A stretch of DNA of 5,489 bases from positions 1 to 5,489 of the forward strand of contig QIFF01000271.1 of NCBI GenBank assembly GCA_003230635.1. The letters run 5' to 3'. This DNA comes from a bacterium (GTDB lineage Bacteria > SZUA-182). The notes beneath the pieces were generated by a model. That model saw nothing but the letters and a program-made list of their open reading frames with translations, ran no database searches and was not told where the DNA came from. The position numbers were made by a program, and so were the translations under genes. Shown piece after piece: positions 1-5,357 of the stretch (positions are counted from its first letter, which is position 1; every line of letters begins with the position of its first letter).

Positions 1-114
1 GAGCGAAATATGCATCAGGCGATAGAGTTACATGTCCAGGGATTGATTGAAGACAGCTTGCCCGTGCCTAAACCCCAGGCTCTTGCCGAATACATGGCAG
101 TTCAAGTAGCATGA
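1..114 (+). CDS. HicB-like type II antitoxin, C-terminal fragment (5' end outside window)
   Basis: An open frame enters from the left edge and ends at TGA (112-114), giving 37 residues that include 'NMHQAIELHVQGLIEDSLP' and 'VPKPQALAEY'. This matches the end of the HicB/HicB-like antitoxin fold: a helix of the type 'xxAIELxLExLxEdG' followed by 'xPxP'. HicB proteins neutralise the HicA mRNA-interferase toxin and often repress their own operon. hicA usually lies immediately upstream of hicB, which would be outside the window. The stop codon overlaps the Shine-Dalgarno sequence of the next gene, so the two may share a transcript. A solitary HicB-like protein without a toxin is also common and cannot be excluded. 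Only the tail is visible, so any C-terminal DNA-binding domain is absent: the protein ends soon after the antitoxin core. Confidence 0.72.
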   Translation, partial: ERNMHQAIELHVQGLIEDSLPVPKPQALAEYMAVQVA

Positions 115-117
115 GGT
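113..117 (+). promoter_or_regulatory. Ribosome binding site of the NuoL-like gene, overlapping the hicB-like stop
   Basis: GAGGT lies 6 bases before the ATG at 124 and shares bases with the TGA stop (112-114) of the upstream HicB-like gene. It supports the choice of the 124 start and suggests translational coupling between the two genes. Confidence 0.7.
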
Positions 118-123
118 AATTGC

Positions 124-2424
124 ATGCCTGATCTTCCCTCAGTAGCAGCTAAAACCCTGGCCTGGGGTATTATCCTCATTCCCCTGGCCGGTGCCCTTCT
201 GGCTTGCTGCTGGCCCGGGCGACTGAAGAAGCATTCCTTTGAGAGGGTGTCAGTCGCTTGCAGCCTGGCGGCCTTCCTCTCCGCTTTATCTTTGTACCCC
301 CTTATATTTAAGCAAAATGTGATTCTGCAAACCGGCTTTGGCTGGCTTCTTTCCGGGCTGCGTTTGCGGGTGGATACCATGGGGCTTTTCTTCGCCCTTT
401 TCACCAGCCTGATCTGGTCGCTGGCCAGCCTTTACAACGGGTCTTATCTGCGCTCCGATAGGGGATACCGACGTTATGCGGCCATCTGGCTGCTGGCGCT
501 GGCCGCCAACCTGGGGTTGGTGTTGGCCGAAGACTTGTTCAGCTTCTTCATCTTCTTTGAGGTTTTAAGCCTTTCCGCCTATTTCCTGATTATCCATAAT
601 CAAAACGAAGCAGCCTGGCGGGCGGGCAATAAATACCTGGCCCTCAGTATCGGCGGGGGGCTGCTCTTGCTCTGGGGAATTGTACTGGTCTATAGCCACG
701 CCGCCTCCCTGCAGTGGACAGCGGTTTGGCAGATGCAGCAGATATCGCCCCTTAACTGGGGTCTGACCCTGGGGCTGATCCTGGCCGGGCTGGGGGTCAA
801 GGCCGGGGTGATGCCCCTGCACGTCTGGCTGCCCGATGCCCATCCGGCCGCACCCACCCCCGCCAGCGCCCTGCTTTCCGGGGTAATGATCAAGGCCGGG
901 GCTTATGGGATGCTGCGCCTGGCCCAGGGTTTCATCCGAGTGGGAAGCAACAGTTCGTGGGCAGTCCAGGGGAATCAACTCGGATTTTACTTACTCTGGC
1001 TGGGGCTAATCAGTATGCTGCTGGGGGTGACCCTGGCCCTGCTGCAGAGCAATGCCAAACGCCTGCTGGCCTTTCACAGCATCAGCCAGATGGGTTATAT
1101 TGTGCTGGGGATCGGCATGTGCCTTTATTGGGGTTCGGCCGAAGCCCTGCTGGGCAGCCTTTACCATGTCCTCAACCACGCCCTCTTCAAGAGTGCCCTC
1201 TTTCTGGTGGCGGGAGTAATTTACTGGCAATCCGGGGAACTAAATCTAAAGCATCTGGGGGGCTGGGCCAAGTCCGTGCCCTTATTGTTTAGCTGTGCTC
1301 TGATCGCCAGCGCCGGTATCAGCGGCCTACCCCCTTTCAACGGTTATATCAGCAAAACCCTGCTCCATGCCGGCCTGACCGGGGGAACAGCCTTGCACTT
1401 CCCAGGGGAAATAACCCTGATGAATACCCTCTTTATCCTTACCAGCGCCGGCACCCTGGCCTCCTTCATCAAATTCATCAGCTTTATTTTTATACTCCCC
1501 CCGCAAGAAAAACAAAAATCCCCCCCCCCCACTCCCTGGGCCATGCAGGCCCCAATTGTGATATTAAGCGCCTTAATCCTGCTGTTCGGCGTTTTTCCCC
1601 ATTTCTGGCTGAAGCACCTGATTGTTCCGGCCCTGGGATTGGGAAAAGATTTTCCCCTGGGAGAGATGCACTTCTGGGCGCTCAGCGAGCTGTCGGGAGC
1701 GGGTATAACTATCTTCCTGGGCAGCTTACTCTTCGGGCTGGCTTTCTATACCAAGTTCTTTTACCGCCACTGGGCACCCTGGCCGGCGGTGGATTATGTC
1801 TATTGCCGCCTGGGGCGGGCGGGTTTGGGACTCATGCGCCAGGTGGGCAGCATATCCGAGGGTTTTAGGACTGCTAATCAACGCTGGGCTGAAGAGGCCA
1901 AATTCAGCTATCAGCAGGGGGTGGAGCAATATAACCAGGGGATGCAAAACTGGCAGCAGCGCTTTCAAGCCCTGGGAGCCGGCTATCAGCAGGGGGTGGA
2001 GCAATACGACCAGGGGATGCAAAACTGGCAGCAACGCCTCCAATATCTGGAAGAGAAATGGCAACAGCTAAGCACCAGAGCAGCCGATTACCAGCAGCAG
2101 GTTGAAGGGGAATTGGAGAGGGAACTGGACCTCTCCATCCTGGATGAAACCCAACATTGGTGGGAGGAAGCCAGCAAAGAATTAGGGCAAGAGGGGCGAG
2201 AATTACGGGTCAGGCTGTCCGAGCGCATATCCGCCTGGCGGCAACAGGCGCAAAACCGGCTCATCAAAAAGGGGCAAAATTGCCAACCCCTGGGGCTGGA
2301 AGAAGAAGTTACCCCTGAAAGCGCCGTTCGCTATACCCTCCAATATTACAGCCGCGATTTGAGTTTGGGCCTGCTGCTTATTCTGCTGGTGCTGCTGCTG
2401 TTTTTATTCCCCCTGCTATGGTAA
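124..2424 (+). CDS. NuoL/Mrp-type proton-conducting membrane subunit with an extended coiled-coil C-terminal segment
   Basis: The 766-residue product belongs to the complex I NuoL/M/N, Mrp antiporter and membrane-hydrogenase antiporter-like family, which moves H+ (or Na+) across the cytoplasmic membrane. By eye there are about 15 membrane helices up to residue ~543 and one more at ~746-764. The diagnostic core is present: the TM5 glutamate in 'FFEVLSLSAYFLI' (Glu146); 'GVKAGVMPLHVWLPDAHPAA' (Lys226, residues 224-243); 'LLSGVMIKAGAYGMLR' (Lys257); 'NAKRLLAFHSISQMGY' (310-325); His348, His352 and Lys356; and 'GLPPFNGYISKTLLH' with Lys411, matching the NuoL-type TM12 lysine rather than the NuoM/HyfB glutamate. 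E. coli NuoL is 613 residues; the extra length lies mostly at ~545-745, a Gln/Glu-rich helical segment with a 25-residue tandem repeat (596-645). Its position, between the last two membrane helices, is that of the NuoL lateral helix. A C11 tract codes for Ser-Pro-Pro-Pro at 466-469. The start is ATG with GAGGT 6 bases upstream. Partner subunits are not in the window, so the exact complex (complex I, Mrp or hydrogenase) is undecided. Confidence 0.9.
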   Translation: MPDLPSVAAKTLAWGIILIPLAGALLACCWPGRLKKHSFERVSVACSLAAFLSALSLYPLIFKQNVILQTGFGWLLSGLRLRVDTMGLFFALFTSLIWSLASLYNGSYLRSDRGYRRYAAIWLLALAANLGLVLAEDLFSFFIFFEVLSLSAYFLIIHNQNEAAWRAGNKYLALSIGGGLLLLWGIVLVYSHAASLQWTAVWQMQQISPLNWGLTLGLILAGLGVKAGVMPLHVWLPDAHPAAPTPASALLSGVMIKAGAYGMLRLAQGFIRVGSNSSWAVQGNQLGFYLLWLGLISMLLGVTLALLQSNAKRLLAFHSISQMGYIVLGIGMCLYWGSAEALLGSLYHVLNHALFKSALFLVAGVIYWQSGELNLKHLGGWAKSVPLLFSCALIASAGISGLPPFNGYISKTLLHAGLTGGTALHFPGEITLMNTLFILTSAGTLASFIKFISFIFILPPQEKQKSPPPTPWAMQAPIVILSALILLFGVFPHFWLKHLIVPALGLGKDFPLGEMHFWALSELSGAGITIFLGSLLFGLAFYTKFFYRHWAPWPAVDYVYCRLGRAGLGLMRQVGSISEGFRTANQRWAEEAKFSYQQGVEQYNQGMQNWQQRFQALGAGYQQGVEQYDQGMQNWQQRLQYLEEKWQQLSTRAADYQQQVEGELERELDLSILDETQHWWEEASKELGQEGRELRVRLSERISAWRQQAQNRLIKKGQNCQPLGLEEEVTPESAVRYTLQYYSRDLSLGLLLILLVLLLFLFPLLW
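1520..1530 (+). repeat. Homopolymeric C11 tract inside the NuoL-like gene
   Basis: Eleven consecutive C bases encode the end of a Ser codon and three Pro codons in the loop after residue ~458, before the next membrane helix. With 11 C the frame stays open to residue 766. Loss of one C would bring in TGA at 1559-1561. Gain of one C would change the frame until a TAG near 1870. Runs this long are prone to polymerase slippage and sequencing error. Confidence 0.95.
1907..2056 (+). repeat. 75-bp tandem duplication (two copies) in the NuoL-like gene
   Basis: Two adjacent 75-base units start at 1907 and 1982. Over the first 56 bases they differ at only three positions: two are synonymous and one gives Asn to Asp. 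The last third has diverged more. They encode 'YQQGVEQYNQGMQNWQQR' and 'YQQGVEQYDQGMQNWQQR' (Tyr596 and Tyr621). A weaker related motif, 'DYQQQVEGELE', starts at residue 655. The 25-residue period keeps the frame and lengthens a predicted amphipathic helix between the last two membrane helices. Confidence 0.92.
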
Positions 2425-2427
2425 TTT

Positions 2428-2513
2428 GTAGTTGCCCCATTTATGGGGCAGACGTCACTGGCAAACCAGGGCGGCATTTGCTTGAAGGGCAGCCTGATAA
2501 ATCAGGCAACTAC
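2428..2513. mobile_element. 86-bp REPIN/MITE-like element with inverted hairpin ends
   Basis: The element is bounded by the perfect 9-bp inverted repeats GTAGTTGCC (2428-2436) and GGCAACTAC (2505-2513). Each end continues into a hairpin with a 2-base loop: TGCCCCAT/ATGGGGCA (2433-2450) and GCCTGAT/ATCAGGC (2492-2507). Read inwards, both ends follow the same pattern: GTAGTT, a GCC-led stem ending in AT, a TT loop, the return stem. The stem bases that differ between the ends are matched on the other arm. This is the architecture of REPINs, non-autonomous elements made of two inverted REP units and normally moved by a RAYT (IS200-like Y1) transposase elsewhere in the genome. No transposase is encoded here, and no clear target duplication is visible. 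The element starts 3 bases after the NuoL-like stop and supplies the stop codon of the truncated permease. Its hairpins could also slow transcription from either side, but no T-run follows them. Confidence 0.75.
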
Positions 2514-2750
2514 TTCATTCCTGGCCAGCACCACCCCGGCTGAAACCGCCATCAGCAAGCCGAACCAGGGGTTGTGGCTGTAATGTGAACCTACCACCGC
2601 CGCCAGTGCGCCGGTCAGCATCATACCCTCCAGCCCGATGTTGACCACTCCCGTGCGTTCGGAAAACAAGCCCCCCATCGCCGCCAACAGCAAGGGCACA
2701 GATTTGGCCAGCGCCAAAGGCAGGACAGCCCAAATAAATAAATCACTCAC
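2502..2750 (-). pseudogene. NupQ/YufQ-like ABC transporter permease, truncated after ~79 residues
   Basis: The 82-residue frame matches the first quarter of the second permease of BMP/NupOPQ-type importers (usually about 300 residues), with the hallmark 'GGLFSERTGVVNIGLEGMML' (residues 27-46). It starts at GTG (2750-2748) in a 4-base GTGA overlap with the stop of permease 1, and GGAGAG lies 7 bases upstream. About two membrane helices remain. Family-like sequence stops around 'SAGVVLA'. The last three residues (Val-Val-Ala) and the TGA stop are encoded by the terminal repeat of the 2428-2513 element. The missing C-terminal membrane helices, including the loop that couples to the ATPase, are not found beyond the element. 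A half-permease of this length is unlikely to form a channel, so it is called a pseudogene. It could instead be an intact gene broken by a misassembly at the repeat. Confidence 0.85.
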
Positions 2751-3859
2751 TTGGTATCTCTCCGAATTCCCTCTCCCCTTTGGGGAGAGGGTTGGGGTGA
2801 GGGGGCATTTGGAATTATTTTTCCTCTGTGACCCCTACGGTAAAAAATGCTTAAACGTGGCAACACCTTATCCAGACCGACAAAGAGAATGACTGTGCCC
2901 TGGATAATGAAGACCAGTTCCTTGGGCATTCCCACCTTTAGCTGCATCCAGCGGTCTGCCGAGCGCAGGCCCCCAAAGAAGAGGGCGGCGGGGATAATCC
3001 CCAGGGGTTGATTGCCGGCCAGGAGGGCCACCGCAATCCCGTCATAGCCATACCCCGGTGAAAACTGGGCATAGAAGGTGTGCTGCTGCCCCAGCACAAT
3101 CAAGGCCCCGGCCAAACCGGCACAGGCCCCGCTCAAGCCCATGGAGAGCAATATCTGAGAACTCTTTTTAATCCCCCCGCATTCGGCGGCGGCCGGACTG
3201 GCTCCGAAAGCCCTCAATTCATAACCGGCCAGCGAGTGTTTAAAAAAGACATAAACCAACAGGCAACTCAGCAGGGCCAGGGGAAGGCCCCAACTCAGAT
3301 GCACAATCACCAAATCCCAAATCACTCCCAGGCGGGCGGATTCAACCACCGCTTTGGTTTTGGTGCTGTACGGCCCGCTGCTCAAGGGGCCGTTCGCCAG
3401 GTAATCAGTAAGGTAAATGGCGATGTAATTGAGCATAATCGTGCTGACTACCTCGTGTACCCCGCGGCTGCTCTTGAGCCAGCCGGCAATCAGCCCCCAG
3501 ACGACAGCCCCGGCGGACAGAGACAGGAGGAGAATCAGGGGGAGATAAAGCCAGGAGGGGAGATGGGGAAAGAGTGTCCCCAGGTAAGCTGCACTAATCG
3601 CTCCCATATAGAGCTGCCCCTCTCCCCCGATATTGAACAGCCCTCCCTTGAAGGCGATTGCCACCGCCAGGCCGGTTAAAAACAAGGGTGTGGCCTTAAT
3701 CAGGGTGCCCGCCAGGTTGCCGGGAGTGCCCAGCGCCCCTTGCCAGAGGGAGGCAAAGCAGAGCCAGGGGCTTTTCCCCACCGCCAGTGCAACTAGGCTG
3801 GCTGCCAGCAGGGCCAAAATCAGCGCCATTAATGGCCCGAGTATGTTTTTAGTTCTCAC
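2747..3859 (-). CDS. NupP/YufP-like ABC transporter permease (nucleoside or simple-sugar importer)
   Basis: This 370-residue inner-membrane protein of the branched-chain-amino-acid/sugar permease superfamily has about nine membrane helices by eye. Family motifs are 'FKGGLFNIGGEGQLYMGA' (70-87), 'GVHEVVSTIMLNYIA' (133-147), the ATPase-coupling stretch 'GYELRAFGASPAAAECGGI' (212-230) and 'GYGYDGIAVALL' (269-280). With permease 2 it would form the channel of a BMP-dependent importer; characterised relatives (B. subtilis NupOPQ, streptococcal Rns) carry nucleosides. The start is GTG at 3859, with AGGGGG 5 bases upstream, and overlaps the ATPase stop by 11 bases. The stop shares 4 bases with the permease 2 start, so all three genes look translationally coupled. 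The family-like sequence ends near 'LDKVLPRLSIFYR' (~341). Residues 352-370 are a non-family tail, of which 353-364 are encoded by a palindromic repeat. The membrane core is intact and the protein is probably not inactivated by the tail. The substrate cannot be told from sequence alone. Confidence 0.9.
   Translation of the reverse strand: MRTKNILGPLMALILALLAASLVALAVGKSPWLCFASLWQGALGTPGNLAGTLIKATPLFLTGLAVAIAFKGGLFNIGGEGQLYMGAISAAYLGTLFPHLPSWLYLPLILLLSLSAGAVVWGLIAGWLKSSRGVHEVVSTIMLNYIAIYLTDYLANGPLSSGPYSTKTKAVVESARLGVIWDLVIVHLSWGLPLALLSCLLVYVFFKHSLAGYELRAFGASPAAAECGGIKKSSQILLSMGLSGACAGLAGALIVLGQQHTFYAQFSPGYGYDGIAVALLAGNQPLGIIPAALFFGGLRSADRWMQLKVGMPKELVFIIQGTVILFVGLDKVLPRLSIFYRRGHRGKIIPNAPSPQPSPQRGEGIRRDTK
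2758..2763 (-). promoter_or_regulatory. Ribosome binding site of the truncated permease 2
   Basis: On the minus strand GGAGAG is followed by 7 bases and then GTG (2750-2748). It lies in the last codons of permease 1, between the palindromic repeat and the stop codon, and fixes the start of permease 2. Confidence 0.65.
2769..2803. repeat. Palindromic REP-like repeat embedded in the permease 1 coding end
   Basis: A perfect 10-bp stem, CCCTCTCCCC (2769-2778) and GGGGAGAGGG (2782-2791) with loop TTT, is followed by TTGGGGTGAGGG (2792-2803). This resembles a dispersed palindromic repeat seen in many bacterial genomes, whose translations give 'PSPQPSPQRGEG'-like tails; that resemblance is recalled, not searched. 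Here it is read in frame as residues 353-364 of permease 1. The hairpin lies shortly upstream of the permease 2 start on the transcript and could affect its expression or mRNA stability. Confidence 0.8.
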
Positions 3860-5357
3860 TCTGTCCCCCTATTAAGGCTCCCAATTTCTCCCGGCTGACC
3901 GTGCCGGGCTCAAAGAGAGCGATAAGCTGCCCCCGCAAAAGCACCCCGATGCGATCACTTAAGCCCATAATCTCTTCCAACTCAGTGGAAACCAGTAAAA
4001 TCGCCTTGCCGGCAGTCCTTTCCTGCAAGAGCCGCTGATAAACATAAGCGCTGGCCGCCAAATCCAGGCCGCGGGTGGGCTGGCAGGCAATCAGCAGGCT
4101 GTGAGGCTGGCTGATTTCCCTAGCCAGCACCACCTTCTGCTGATTACCGCCGGAGAAAGCCTGCAAGGGGGCGTTAAGCTGCGGGGGTTGGAGCTTGAAC
4201 TTTTCTACTAATCCCTCGGTTTCTTTCTGCACGGCGCTTGAGCGCCAGAATCCCCAACGGGCAAAGTGTTCGTTGTGCTGCCGCCCCAGAAGCAGATTTT
4301 CCTGCAAGCTAAAATCAGCGATAATCCCGCGCCGCAGGCGGTCTTCGGGAATGTGGGCAATTCCCGCCTGACGTAATTGGCGGGGGCTGAAATTGGTTAC
4401 CTGCTGTTCGTTCAAGGCAACCTGTCCTGCCTCTATTTGGCGCAGGCCGGTCAGCAACTCCACCAACTCGCTTTGCCCGTTACCGGCCACCCCGGCCAGC
4501 CCCAGGATTTCTCCAACGTGAATCTTTAAGGAAAGCCGGCGAATGGCCGGATGCCCCTGTTCAGCCCGGCTGGAGAGGTTTTTGATTTCCAGGATAGGTT
4601 TTCCCTTGGCTGTCTTATGCTGGTTAAGCGGCAGGCTGACCTCCCGTCCCAGCATCAGGCAAGCCAACCGGCGGGCGTCTGTTTCCCCGGCTGCCAGGGT
4701 CTGGATATGCCGGCCGCGGCGCATTACGGTAATAGTATCCGCCAGGGCCAGCACCTCATCCAGTTTATGGCTGATAAAAATAATGGTGCGCCCCTGCTGG
4801 CGCAGCTTGCGCAGGAGTTGAAAAAGCTCCTTTATTTCCAGGGGGCTAAGCACTGCGGTAGGCTCATCCAGAATCAAAATTTGCGCCTGGCGGTAAAGGG
4901 CCTTGAGGATTTCCAGGCGCTGCTGCTCCCCCAGAGAAAGATTTCCCACCAGTTCATCCAAATCCAGGCTAAAGCCCAACTGCTTGGCAAGGTCTTCTAT
5001 TTGCCCGCGCGCCTTGTCCAGCTTTAAACAGCCCCACTCGCTTGGCTCCTGACCGAGAATGATGTTTTCCAGCACGCTCAAGCGGGGAATAAGCTTCAGG
5101 TTCTGGTGCACCATCCCCAGGCCCCGGGCAATCGCCGCCTGGCTGTTTTTCATCCTTACCGGCTGGCCATTCAGGACGATTTCCCCCTCATTGGGCTGAA
5201 GCAGACCGTAAAGAATCTTCATCAGGGTGCTTTTGCCCGCTCCGTTTTCCCCGATCAGGGCGTGGATTTGCCCCCTTGCCACGGATAGATTAATCTCCTG
5301 GCAAGCAACGGTTGCCCCAAAGGACTTGCTGATATTTTTCATTTGGAGGGCTGGCAT
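3849..5357 (-). CDS. NupO/YufO-like double ABC ATPase of a nucleoside/simple-sugar importer
   Basis: The 502-residue product (from ATG 5357) is a cytoplasmic ATPase with two fused nucleotide-binding domains that powers a BMP-type importer. Domain 1 has the Walker A 'GENGAGKST' (36-44), Q-loop 'VHQN' (Gln85), signature 'LSLGEQQR' (140-147), Walker B 'ILILDEPTAVL' (160-170, catalytic Glu165) and H-loop 'ISHK' (His197). Domain 2 is the usual degenerate partner: Walker A-like 'GVAGNGQSE' (289-297), 'IPEDRLRRGI' (336-345), signature 'FSGGNQQK' (401-408) and Walker B-like 'LLIACQPTRGLD', in which the Asp-Glu pair is replaced by Cys-Gln. This is typical of the family and leaves one main hydrolysis site. 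The 5357 start was chosen because family similarity begins at 'MPALQMKNISKSFG'; ATG 5342 is an alternative. No good Shine-Dalgarno sequence precedes either one, and the frame is open to the right window edge. It is the first visible gene of the operon and overlaps permease 1 by 11 bases. The substrate-binding lipoprotein gene, often upstream, is not in the window. Confidence 0.92.
   Translation of the reverse strand: MPALQMKNISKSFGATVACQEINLSVARGQIHALIGENGAGKSTLMKILYGLLQPNEGEIVLNGQPVRMKNSQAAIARGLGMVHQNLKLIPRLSVLENIILGQEPSEWGCLKLDKARGQIEDLAKQLGFSLDLDELVGNLSLGEQQRLEILKALYRQAQILILDEPTAVLSPLEIKELFQLLRKLRQQGRTIIFISHKLDEVLALADTITVMRRGRHIQTLAAGETDARRLACLMLGREVSLPLNQHKTAKGKPILEIKNLSSRAEQGHPAIRRLSLKIHVGEILGLAGVAGNGQSELVELLTGLRQIEAGQVALNEQQVTNFSPRQLRQAGIAHIPEDRLRRGIIADFSLQENLLLGRQHNEHFARWGFWRSSAVQKETEGLVEKFKLQPPQLNAPLQAFSGGNQQKVVLAREISQPHSLLIACQPTRGLDLAASAYVYQRLLQERTAGKAILLVSTELEEIMGLSDRIGVLLRGQLIALFEPGTVSREKLGALIGGQSEN
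3865..3870 (-). promoter_or_regulatory. Ribosome binding site of permease 1
   Basis: Minus-strand AGGGGG lies 5 bases before the GTG start (3859-3857), inside the last codons of the ATPase gene. It supports the non-ATG start and coupled translation. Confidence 0.6.

Noticed and set aside
1726..2064. 112-residue minus-strand frame with repeated 'LLPVLHPLVVLLHPLL'-like units
   Set aside because: The repeat is only the reverse reading of the 75-bp duplication in the NuoL-like gene; there is no independent start signal or family match.
2433..2450. Hairpin right after the NuoL-like stop as an intrinsic terminator
   Set aside because: It has a strong stem but no T-run follows, and it is better explained as the end hairpin of the REPIN-like element.
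2638..2892. 84-residue plus-strand frame containing 'LPFGERVGVRG'
   Set aside because: That string is the translation of the palindromic repeat on its other strand, and the rest is antisense to the permeases.
3080..3679. 199-residue plus-strand open frame
   Set aside because: It is antisense to the well-conserved permease 1, has no recognisable domain and low-complexity Gln/Gly-rich composition; it is a shadow frame.
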